From JACDHQ01 sp036401195 (GTDB lineage Bacteria > Gemmatimonadota > Gemmatimonadetes > Gemmatimonadales > Gemmatimonadaceae), in assembly GCA_036401195.1 (NCBI GenBank), contig DASWVQ010000372.1:1-6451 (forward strand): a stretch of DNA of 6,451 bases. The letters are read 5' to 3'. A program made the position numbers and the translations under genes. The notes below the pieces were generated by a model that was not told where the DNA came from, searched no databases, and saw only the letters and a list, made by a program, of their open reading frames with translations. Numbering within the stretch: position 1 is the first letter of the stretch; every line of letters starts with the position of its first letter. Positions 1-5,935 of the stretch are shown here, one piece after another.

Positions 1-30
1 CCCCCGATGCATCCCCCGTTCCGTCCGGCG

Positions 31-1242
31 TCAGACCTCGCGCGACTCCTCCAGGTCATTCAGGAACATGGCTTCCGCGTCGGCCCCCAGCGCGGCGTCC
101 TCGATCACCGCGTCGAGCTCGAAGTTGATGGACACCCCCAGGGGGTTGAAGTCGGTGGAGCCCACCCGCACCCAGCGCCCGTCCACCACGCTCGTCTTGG
201 CATGCATCATCGTCCCCTGCCATTCCCAGATGCGCACGCCATTGGCGCGCAACCGCCGGTAGTAGCGACGCGAGAGCATGGTCACCCAGGGGTGATCGTT
301 CCGCCCCGGCACCAGGATGCGCACGTCCACGCCGTCGCGGGCCGCGCCATTCAGCGCCTCCACCTCGGAGGGGCTCGGGGTGAAGTAGGCGCTGGCGATC
401 CAGATGGACCGTTCCGCGGCGATGGCCTGGAGCTGGAGGGAGCGGGCGACGCGAAGCCGCAGGGGCTCCCCCTCGATGATCCCCACCAGGGCGGGGGCAT
501 CGGTGGCGGGGTCCAGGTGGGCGCCTCGGGGGCGACGACGCACGAGCCGGTGCGACCCGCGTCGCTCGGTGCCCGTGACCCGGGCCCACATCCGGTCGAA
601 GGCGAGGGCCATGTCCCCGGCGGCGTCGCCCTCGATGCGCACGGCGGTGTCGCGCCAGCGGGCCTTCCGCTCCCCATGGGAACCCAGGGTCCATTCGTGG
701 CCGATTCCCACCCCGCCGGTGATCCCCACCGCGCGGTCCACCACCAGCAGCTTGCGGTGGTCGCGGGGGATCGCGCCGAGCCAGCGGCGGAACCCCGGGG
801 GATTGAAGACGCGGAGGTCCACCCCCCCGCGGCGGAGCCCCTGCTTCCAGTGGCGGGAAGTGCGCATCCCCACCCAGTCCGCCAGCACCCGCACCCGCAC
901 CCCCCGCCGCGCGGCGGCGAGCAGCGCGTCGGCGAAGATCGTCCCCACCTCGTCGGAGCGGAGGATGTAGCTCTCCAGGAGCACCTCCTCCCGGGCGACC
1001 CCGATGAGCTCCAGCATCGCCTCGTAGGTGGCGGGGCCGTCGCGGAGGAGCCGCACGATGTTGCCGCTGGAGACGTCGGCCGAGGCGATCCGCCAGAGCC
1101 CGCGCGCGAACGAGGGCCCGGTCGCGACGGGGGGGCGCGCAGCGAGGCGCTCCCCCGTGATGCCAGGGTCGAGGGCGCCTTCCGGGCCGGGGGGAACGGG
1201 GAGGAAGGGGGAGCCGCCGGCGGGGGTCATGGAGCTGGGCAT
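31..1242 (-). CDS. Phospholipase D family protein, cardiolipin synthase B-like
   Basis: This 403-residue protein has two complete phospholipase D HKD motifs, HRKLLVVD at residues 162-169 and HAKTSVVD at 347-354. Each is followed by the expected glycine/serine segment (TGG near 175-177, GST at 361-363). Two PLD domains with intact catalytic His and Lys fit the bacterial cardiolipin synthase family, which joins phosphatidylglycerol with another phospholipid to make cardiolipin. There is no N-terminal transmembrane pair, so the layout resembles E. coli ClsB (about 413 residues) rather than ClsA; it would act as a peripheral inner-membrane enzyme. Residues 1-55 are Pro/Gly/Ala-rich and probably flexible, and an Arg-rich patch (about 227-239) lies between the two halves. 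The start is uncertain: Met1 has only an AAGGGG 12 nt upstream, and Met5 is an alternative. The exact substrate is not provable; other two-HKD phosphatidyltransferases or hydrolases are possible. The gene diverges from fabI. Confidence 0.88.
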   Translation of the reverse strand: MPSSMTPAGGSPFLPVPPGPEGALDPGITGERLAARPPVATGPSFARGLWRIASADVSSGNIVRLLRDGPATYEAMLELIGVAREEVLLESYILRSDEVGTIFADALLAAARRGVRVRVLADWVGMRTSRHWKQGLRRGGVDLRVFNPPGFRRWLGAIPRDHRKLLVVDRAVGITGGVGIGHEWTLGSHGERKARWRDTAVRIEGDAAGDMALAFDRMWARVTGTERRGSHRLVRRRPRGAHLDPATDAPALVGIIEGEPLRLRVARSLQLQAIAAERSIWIASAYFTPSPSEVEALNGAARDGVDVRILVPGRNDHPWVTMLSRRYYRRLRANGVRIWEWQGTMMHAKTSVVDGRWVRVGSTDFNPLGVSINFELDAVIEDAALGADAEAMFLNDLEESREV

Positions 1243-1354
1243 GGGTCGGGTTCGCCCCTTAATGGTTCAGGTTGCGTGCCGCCGCCAGTGGGGATTTCGC
1301 AGGGGGGTTTTCCCTCCCTTGCCCCGGCCGCCCCGGACAGGCGATATACCTGCC
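1243..1354. promoter_or_regulatory. Divergent control region between the PLD gene and fabI
   Basis: These 112 bp separate the starts of two divergent lipid genes and must hold both promoters. A G-run, T4, C-rich stretch at 1302-1317 can fold into a six-pair hairpin with one G-T pair. It has no terminator-like tract. For the leftward gene the A+T-rich patch ATTAAG, read on the minus strand just upstream of its AAGGGG, is the only -10-like candidate, and no matching -35 is convincing. No other gene is visible here. Confidence 0.55.
1319..1352 (+). promoter_or_regulatory. fabI: Candidate fabI promoter overlapped by a small dyad
   Basis: TTGCCC (1319-1324) and GATATA (1343-1348) are 18 bp apart and would place transcription initiation at or next to the fabI ATG at 1355. 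That would make the message leaderless. This fits the absence of a Shine-Dalgarno: the only purine run is AGG, 13 nt upstream of the ATG. The -10-like element sits inside the dyad CAGG-N7-CCTG (1338-1341 and 1349-1352), a possible repressor site. Both hexamers are weak matches to sigma-70 consensus, so this is a hypothesis only. Confidence 0.25.
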
Positions 1355-2251
1355 ATGCTTCCCATTGATCTCACCGGCCGCCGGGCGCTCGTTGCCGGCG
1401 TGGCCGACGACGGCGGCTTCGGGTTCGCCATCGCCAAGTCGCTCGCCGAGGCGGGCGCGACGGTCTGTGTGGGCACCTGGCCCCCGGCGCTCAACATCTT
1501 CCTGAACCTCCTCGAGCGCGGGAAGATGGACGCGTCGCGACGGCTCTCCGACGGGTCGATGCTGGAGTTCGAGAAGATCTACCCCCTCGACGCGGCCTTC
1601 GACCGCCTCGAGGACATGCCGGAGGAGCTGCGCGAGTCGAAGCGGTACAAGGACGTGGGGGACTGCTCGATCGCCGGCATGGCGGCCCGGATCCGCGAGG
1701 ATTTCGGCGAGCAGGGGCTCGACATCGTGGTGCACTCCCTCGCCAACGGCCCCGAGGTGAAGAAGCCCCTGCTCGAGGTGAGCCGCAACGGCTACCTCTC
1801 GGCGGTGAGCGTGAGCGCCTACTCGCTGGTGGCGATGGTGCAGCAGCTCGGCCCCCTCATGCGCCCCGGCGGCTCCTTCCTCTCCCTCACCTACATGGCG
1901 AGCGAGCGGGCGATCCCGGGCTACGGCGGGGGGATGTCGTCGGCCAAGGCGGCGCTGGAGAGCGACACGCGCACCCTCGCCTTCGAGGCGGGGCGACGCT
2001 GGGGCCATCGCGTGAACACGATCTCCGCCGGCCCCTGGGAGTCGCGCGCGGCGAGCGCCATCGGGATCGTGTCGAAGATGGTCGCGTACGTGTCGAAGAA
2101 CGCGCCCCTCACGACGGAGCTGGTGCCGGAGGAAGTGGGGCACGTGTCGGCCTTCCTCGCCTCCCCGCTCGCCAGCGCGATCACCGGGGCCACGATCTAC
2201 GTGGACAAGGGGTATCACGCGATGGGAATGGCCGTCGAGGCGACGCTCTAG
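1355..2251 (+). CDS. fabI: Enoyl-[acyl-carrier-protein] reductase FabI, plant/chlamydial long type
   Basis: The 298-residue product reduces the trans-2-enoyl-ACP double bond with NADH, the last step of each type II fatty-acid elongation cycle, in the cytoplasm. It is an atypical short-chain dehydrogenase: the nucleotide-binding loop GVADDGGFGFAIAKSL spans residues 15-30, VHSLANGP spans 126-133, and the catalytic pair is Tyr190 and Lys198, with the second conserved Tyr at 180. Tyr and Lys are separated by seven residues (YGGGMSSAK), as in plant and apicomplexan enzymes; E. coli FabI has six. It is about 36 residues longer than E. coli FabI, mainly through an insertion around 45-105 rich in charged residues. 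Runs such as ASPLASAITGATIYVD (269-284) are near-identical to Arabidopsis MOD1 as I recall it, but there is no transit peptide. The reading frame is open far upstream; the ATG at 1355 was chosen because LPIDLTGRRALVAG is the family's conserved beginning. The gene stands alone, with no visible operon partners. Confidence 0.95.
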   Translation: MLPIDLTGRRALVAGVADDGGFGFAIAKSLAEAGATVCVGTWPPALNIFLNLLERGKMDASRRLSDGSMLEFEKIYPLDAAFDRLEDMPEELRESKRYKDVGDCSIAGMAARIREDFGEQGLDIVVHSLANGPEVKKPLLEVSRNGYLSAVSVSAYSLVAMVQQLGPLMRPGGSFLSLTYMASERAIPGYGGGMSSAKAALESDTRTLAFEAGRRWGHRVNTISAGPWESRAASAIGIVSKMVAYVSKNAPLTTELVPEEVGHVSAFLASPLASAITGATIYVDKGYHAMGMAVEATL

Positions 2252-2277
2252 GCACAAGACGGACGCGAACGAGAAGA

Positions 2278-2305
2278 GCGACGAGCGAATAGCGACGAGC
2301 GACGA
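2278..2305 (+). repeat. Tandem 7-bp units, left arm
   Basis: Four adjacent heptamers read GCGACGA, GCGAATA, GCGACGA, GCGACGA, followed by a diverged GCGAGGC. They make up the core of the left arm of the inverted repeat. A 7-bp period is not a codon multiple, and the stretch lies outside any gene. Confidence 0.85.
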
Positions 2306-2325
2306 GCGAGGCCCCGGTGCACCAC

Positions 2326-2341
2326 GGCCTGCATTCAGGCC
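2326..2341. other. Small perfect hairpin inside the loop of the large inverted repeat
   Basis: GGCCTG (2326-2331), loop CATT, and CAGGCC (2336-2341) form a perfect 6-bp stem. Just before it lies the 8-bp palindrome GGTGCACC (2316-2323). With the outer arms this gives a branched cruciform or RNA structure. No T-tract follows, so a terminator role is only possible. Confidence 0.6.
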
Positions 2342-2361
2342 CAGGCGCGCAATGGCCTCGC

Positions 2362-2389
2362 TCGTCGCTCGTCGCCAGTCGCCAGTCGC
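2362..2389 (-). repeat. Tandem 7-bp units, right arm
   Basis: Read on the minus strand, the four heptamers are GCGACTG, GCGACTG, GCGACGA, GCGACGA. They pair with the left-arm units. The two variant units differ from their partners at the same internal heptamer positions (the last three bases), so the arms look like independently varied tandem heptamers rather than a simple mirrored copy. Confidence 0.85.
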
Positions 2390-2408
2390 TCTTCTCGTTC
2401 AGGTCCGT

Positions 2409-5400
2409 CTAGTAGCCCGACTCTTCGTCCCCTTCATCATCCTTCGCGTCCGCACCACCTACATCCGCGGCGCGCGGGGTGATCTTCGCGCCCTCGGGGA
2501 GTAGCGCGTTGAGCGGCGTAAGGTGCGCCGAGAACGCGGCGCGCATCCGCCCCAGCTCCTTGTCGATCAGCCCCGACAGGAGGGTGAACACCTCGTAGGA
2601 CTGCTTCGTGGGCCGCCCCGCGCTCGAGCCGACCACCCCCGATAGCGCCGCCATCCGGTTGTTGAGCCGGATCGGGTAGTTCAGCGGGTCCTGCCCGGAA
2701 CGGTTCTTCGTCTGGTAGAGCGAGTCCTCCACCGAGGCAATCTCGCGGAGCAGCATCGCCGCGTGCGCGTCCCACTGCGCGCGCTGCGCCTCGGGGACCT
2801 TGTCCCGCGACGCGTTCACCTGCTGCCGCACGTAGCGGATCGTCTTCACGCCGTCGTTCGCGTCCGTCGTGCGCTGCGTGATGCGGCGGAGCAGCGCGAA
2901 CTGCGCGTCGTAGTCCGCCTGCGTGAGCCCCTTCACCCGCGGGTCGGCGAGCAGCTTGAACGACTGCGTGCCCACCGGCTTGCCGTCCACCAGCATGCGC
3001 ACGCTGTACGCGCCCGGGGGCGCCATCGGGCCGGTGAGGCCACCCGCCCACATGATGAGCCCCGTGAACCCCGACGCGTCGGGGTAGCGCATGTTCCAGG
3101 AGAAGGTGTTCACGCCGGCCTTGTTCGGCGCGCGCGGCGCGGGCGCCGCCGCCCCGCGGGGGGCGTCGGGGGCGCCGCTCTGCGCCGCCGCCGCGAGCCG
3201 CCGGGCCACGGTCTTCGCCGAGTCGTCGGCCATCCCGGTCTCCTTGAGCGAGTCCACCAGCTGCTGCCGCCGGCGATCCGCCTTCACCGAGTCCGCCGCC
3301 GTCGCCGAGTCCTGCCTGCTGGTGAAGGAGCGGATCATCCTGCCGGTCGCATCGAGGAACTCGAGGGTGACCTCGTGGTTCCCCTTCGCCAGCCAGTACT
3401 GCACGAGCGCCCCGCTCGGGGGATTCTGCCCCACCGGCTTCGCCGGCGCGGTGCCCGGCTTCTGGTCACCGCCGGCCGGCGCGGCCGCGCCCCCGCGGAA
3501 GCCGCCGCCGAAGCTCACCCGATACGCGTCGCGCGGCTTGAACAGGTGCGCGTCCTTCGCCAGCACCGCCGCACTCGCCTGCCGCAGCGAGGAGAGGTCG
3601 TCGATCACCCAGAACGACCGGCCGTGCGTCGCGGCGATCAGGTCCCCCTCCTTCACCGCGAGGTCGTGCACCGGCACTATCGGCAGGTTCAGCTGGAGCG
3701 ACTGCCAGCTCTTCCCCGCGTCGAGCGAGGTCCACACGCCGCGCTCCGTGCCCGCGTACAGCAGTCCCGCGCGCTCGTCGTCCTCGCGCACCACGCGCAG
3801 GAACTGCTCCGCCGGGATCCCCGCGTCGATGCGCGTCCAGCTGCGCCCGTAGTCGGTGGTCTTCCAGGCGAACGGGCGGAAGTCGTCGAGCTGGTAGCGG
3901 TTCGCCGCCACGTAGGCGGTGCCCGGCGCGTGCCGCGACACCTCGATGCTCGACACGCGCGTGAACTTCTGCATGTCCTTCGGCGTGATCTCGGTCCACG
4001 TCTTCCCGCCGTCGCGGGTCACGTGCACGCGCCCGTCGTCGGTCCCCGCCCACAGCTCGTTCGCGCGGATCGGCGACTCGGCGAGGGCGAACACCACGGC
4101 GTAGTACTCCACCGAGGTCTGGTCCTTCGTGATCGGCCCGCCCGAGGCGCCGAGGGTCTTCGGGTCGTTGTAGGAGAGGTCGGGGGAGATCGTCGTCCAG
4201 CTCTCCCCGCCGTCGCGGCTCACGTGCACGTGCTGCGACGCCGCGTACACCACGCTGGGCACGTGCGTCGATGTCACGATCGGGAAGGTCCACTGGAAGC
4301 GGTAGCGGATGTCGCCCGCCGAGTGCCCCATCGGGTTGTCGGGCCAGGGATTGACGTTCCGCTCCAGCCCCGTGCGCATGTCCTTGCGCGTGAGCAGGGC
4401 GCCGTAGCTCCCCGCGTAGACGATGTCCGGCTGGTCCTTGCGCGCCTCGACGAACCCCGACTCGCCGCCGCCCGCATCCTGCCAGTCGGCGTAGCCGATC
4501 ACCCCTTCCTTGCGGCTCGGGCCGCAGAGCGTGGAGTTGTCCTGCTGCGCGCCGCAGATGTGATAGGGGAAGTGGTTGGTGGTGGACACGTGGTAGAACT
4601 GCGCGGTCGCGAAGTCCTCGTCGGTCCAGCTCTTCCCCCCGTCGGTGGTGACCGTCGCGCCGCCGTCGTCCCCCTCGATCATCCGGTCGGGATCGTTCGG
4701 GGCGATCCAGAGGTCGTGCGAGTCGCCGTGCGGGAGCCCGCGCACCGGGCGGAAAGTCTTCCCGCCGTCGGTGGACTTCTGGAACGACACGTTGTTCACG
4801 TACACCACGTCGGCGTTCTTCGGGTCGGCGTGGATCTTGGTGTAGTACCAGGCGCGCTGGCGCAGCGAGCGGTCGTCGTTGGTCTTCACCCAGGTGGCGC
4901 CCCCGTCATCGGAGCGGAAGACGCCGCCCGAGTCGTTCTCGATGATGGCCCACACCCGCTGCGGGTTCGCCCCGCTCACCGCGAGGCCGATGTTGCCGAT
5001 GAGCCCCTGCTGCGGGAGGCCGGCGTTGCGCGTGATCTCCTTCCACGTGTCGCCGCCGTCGGTGCTCTTGAAGATCCCGCTCCCCGCGCCGCCCGACACG
5101 AGCATCCACGGCGTGCGCCCCGCCTGCCAGAAGGCGGCGTAGAGCACTTCGGGGTTGGTGGGGTCCATCACCAGGTCGATCGCCCCGGTGGAATCGTTGC
5201 GGAAGAGGATCTTCTGCCAGCTCTTCCCCCCGTCCTTCGAGCGGAAGATGCCGCGCTCGGGGTTCGGCCCGTACACGTGGCCGAGCGCCGCGACGTAGAC
5301 CAGGTCGGGGTTGGTGGGATGCACCACGACGTCGGCGATGTGCCGCGTCTCCTTCAACCCGAGCGAGGTCCAGCTGCGCCCCCCGTTCGTCGTCTTCCAC

Positions 5401-5765
5401 ACCCCGTCGCCATGCGCCACGTTGCCGCGGATCGGGTACTCGCCCGCGCCCACGTAGACGATGTCGGGGTTGGAGGGCGACACGGCGATCCCGCCGATCG
5501 AGCCGCCGAACGCCTTGTCGCTCACCGGGCCCCACGATTCGCCCCCGTCGAGCGACTTGAAGACGCCGCTCCCGGTGGTGCCCATCCAGTACTCCTTCGG
5601 CCGCGAGGGGCTCCCCGCGACGGCGACGGAGCGCCCGCCGCGGTAGGGACCCACCTCGCGCCAGCGCAGGCCGGTCAGGGCGAGGGAATCGAGGGGGCGT
5701 TGCTGCGCGCCGAGCGGGATGGCGGCGGCCACGCCGAGGGCCACGAGAAGTACGGATCGTCTCAC
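2409..5765 (-). CDS. Secreted multi-bladed Asp-box (BNR/VPS10-like) beta-propeller protein
   Basis: From the GTG start the product is 1118 residues. Residues 1-20 form a signal peptide: MRR, a hydrophobic stretch, then cleavage after PLGA before QQ. Eleven Asp-boxes of the S/T-x-D-x-G-x-S/T-W/F type start near residues 71, 125, 176, 234, 285, 331, 373, 516, 583, 636 and 680, indicating one or two propellers over about 30-725. HGDSHD lies at 345-351 (H346, D348, H350, D351) before box 7. The only two cysteines, C404 and C414, probably form a disulphide. After a Gly/Ala/Pro-rich linker (758-787) comes a beta-sandwich-like segment split by a charged, Ala-rich insertion (818-884), then a mostly helical region (945-1089) and an acidic tail. 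Such proteins are often labelled glycosyl hydrolase, sortilin N-terminal or VPS10, but no enzymatic activity can be assigned. The GTG was preferred to the ATG at 5811-5813 because GGAGA precedes it and it gives a compact signal peptide. No operon partner is visible. Confidence 0.9.
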   Translation of the reverse strand: MRRSVLLVALGVAAAIPLGAQQRPLDSLALTGLRWREVGPYRGGRSVAVAGSPSRPKEYWMGTTGSGVFKSLDGGESWGPVSDKAFGGSIGGIAVSPSNPDIVYVGAGEYPIRGNVAHGDGVWKTTNGGRSWTSLGLKETRHIADVVVHPTNPDLVYVAALGHVYGPNPERGIFRSKDGGKSWQKILFRNDSTGAIDLVMDPTNPEVLYAAFWQAGRTPWMLVSGGAGSGIFKSTDGGDTWKEITRNAGLPQQGLIGNIGLAVSGANPQRVWAIIENDSGGVFRSDDGGATWVKTNDDRSLRQRAWYYTKIHADPKNADVVYVNNVSFQKSTDGGKTFRPVRGLPHGDSHDLWIAPNDPDRMIEGDDGGATVTTDGGKSWTDEDFATAQFYHVSTTNHFPYHICGAQQDNSTLCGPSRKEGVIGYADWQDAGGGESGFVEARKDQPDIVYAGSYGALLTRKDMRTGLERNVNPWPDNPMGHSAGDIRYRFQWTFPIVTSTHVPSVVYAASQHVHVSRDGGESWTTISPDLSYNDPKTLGASGGPITKDQTSVEYYAVVFALAESPIRANELWAGTDDGRVHVTRDGGKTWTEITPKDMQKFTRVSSIEVSRHAPGTAYVAANRYQLDDFRPFAWKTTDYGRSWTRIDAGIPAEQFLRVVREDDERAGLLYAGTERGVWTSLDAGKSWQSLQLNLPIVPVHDLAVKEGDLIAATHGRSFWVIDDLSSLRQASAAVLAKDAHLFKPRDAYRVSFGGGFRGGAAAPAGGDQKPGTAPAKPVGQNPPSGALVQYWLAKGNHEVTLEFLDATGRMIRSFTSRQDSATAADSVKADRRRQQLVDSLKETGMADDSAKTVARRLAAAAQSGAPDAPRGAAAPAPRAPNKAGVNTFSWNMRYPDASGFTGLIMWAGGLTGPMAPPGAYSVRMLVDGKPVGTQSFKLLADPRVKGLTQADYDAQFALLRRITQRTTDANDGVKTIRYVRQQVNASRDKVPEAQRAQWDAHAAMLLREIASVEDSLYQTKNRSGQDPLNYPIRLNNRMAALSGVVGSSAGRPTKQSYEVFTLLSGLIDKELGRMRAAFSAHLTPLNALLPEGAKITPRAADVGGADAKDDEGDEESGY

Positions 5766-5771
5766 TGCCGG

Positions 5772-5776
5772 TCTCC
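5772..5776 (-). promoter_or_regulatory. Ribosome binding site that decides a GTG start
   Basis: On the minus strand GGAGA lies six bases before the GTG at 5765-5763 (seven bases from GGAG). The in-frame ATG sixteen codons upstream has only AGGG two bases before it, which is too close. The downstream GTG is therefore the better start and gives a normal signal peptide. Confidence 0.6.
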
Positions 5777-5800
5777 GGGGGGATGGGACATGGGGGAGGA

Positions 5801-5821
5801 GCAGGGCAAACATCGCCCTGC
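5801..5821 (-). other. Perfect 7-bp stem-loop in the propeller gene leader
   Basis: GCAGGGC (5801-5807) and GCCCTGC (5815-5821) are exact reverse complements around a 7-nt loop. Read on the minus strand, the loop contains the upstream in-frame ATG (5813-5811). If the mRNA starts above it, this hairpin would lie in the leader 36-56 nt before the GTG start. Confidence 0.5.
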
Positions 5822-5935
5822 ACGGGTGCTACGCAAGGGGGCGCGGGGGCGTTGGGCACCCTTGCCGGCGCGGTGCGCGCGTCACACGTTGGGGCACGCG
5901 TCATCCGCCGACGCGACCCTCGCCCCGCCGCGCCG

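Larger units (their letters stand above)
2257..2410. repeat. 57-bp imperfect inverted repeat between convergent genes
   Basis: The left arm 2257-2313 and right arm 2354-2410 are reverse complements at 51 of 57 positions, with perfect blocks of 8, 16 and 22 bp and a 40-nt loop. The left arm starts five bases after the fabI stop and the right arm overlaps two bases of the opposing gene's stop codon, so the repeat fills the spacer. Transcripts from either side would form a very stable hairpin, which could block read-through or protect the 3' ends. Neither side has a T-tract, so it is not a standard intrinsic terminator. A dispersed REP- or MITE-like element is the main alternative. Confidence 0.9.
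5766..5935. promoter_or_regulatory. Divergent spacer between propeller and membrane protein genes
   Basis: These 170 bp must hold the promoters of both flanking genes, but I see no convincing -35/-10 pair on either strand. Short direct repeats occur: GTTGGGCAC (5851-5859) with GTTGGGGCAC (5888-5897), and CGCGTCA at 5878-5884 and 5897-5903. GCAAGGG (5833-5839) can pair with CCCTTGC (5859-5865), in competition with GGGTGC (5824-5829) pairing with GCACCC (5856-5861). In DNA this GC-rich such pairings may be chance. Confidence 0.4.

Noticed and set aside
6..13. GATGCATC palindrome flanked by C-runs downstream of the PLD gene.
   Set aside because: It is only 8 bp in a 30-bp stretch at the window edge, and the flanking C-runs are not complementary, so no terminator or site can be argued.
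1028..1354. A 109-codon N-terminal extension of FabI in the same open frame.
   Set aside because: It overlaps the PLD gene, has Arg/Gly/Pro-rich content, and does not look like a transit or signal peptide. The family begins at LPIDLTGRRA, just after the ATG at 1355.
7..1368. A 453-codon plus-strand open frame opposite the PLD gene.
   Set aside because: The product is His/Pro/Gly-rich and low in complexity, and the opposite strand carries two intact HKD motifs.
2278..2389. The heptamer units as a CRISPR array.
   Set aside because: The units are 7 bp, directly adjacent and mirrored, with no unique spacers of 30 bp or so and no cas genes nearby.
2257..2410. The large inverted repeat as a standard intrinsic terminator.
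   Set aside because: No T-tract follows the stem on either strand, and the stem and loop are far longer than usual. It is annotated as a repeat with possible 3'-end function.
2248..2412. CTAG on both sides of the spacer (2248-2251 and 2409-2412) as a target-site duplication of an inserted element.
   Set aside because: Both include the TAG stop codons of the flanking genes, and the inverted-repeat ends are offset from them by five bases on the left and overlap on the right. Coincidence is the simpler reading.
3476..5765. The propeller protein as a sialidase.
   Set aside because: Asp-boxes alone do not make a sialidase; I do not see the arginine triad or the FRIP-type motif expected of that family, and the boxes are structural turns in many propellers.
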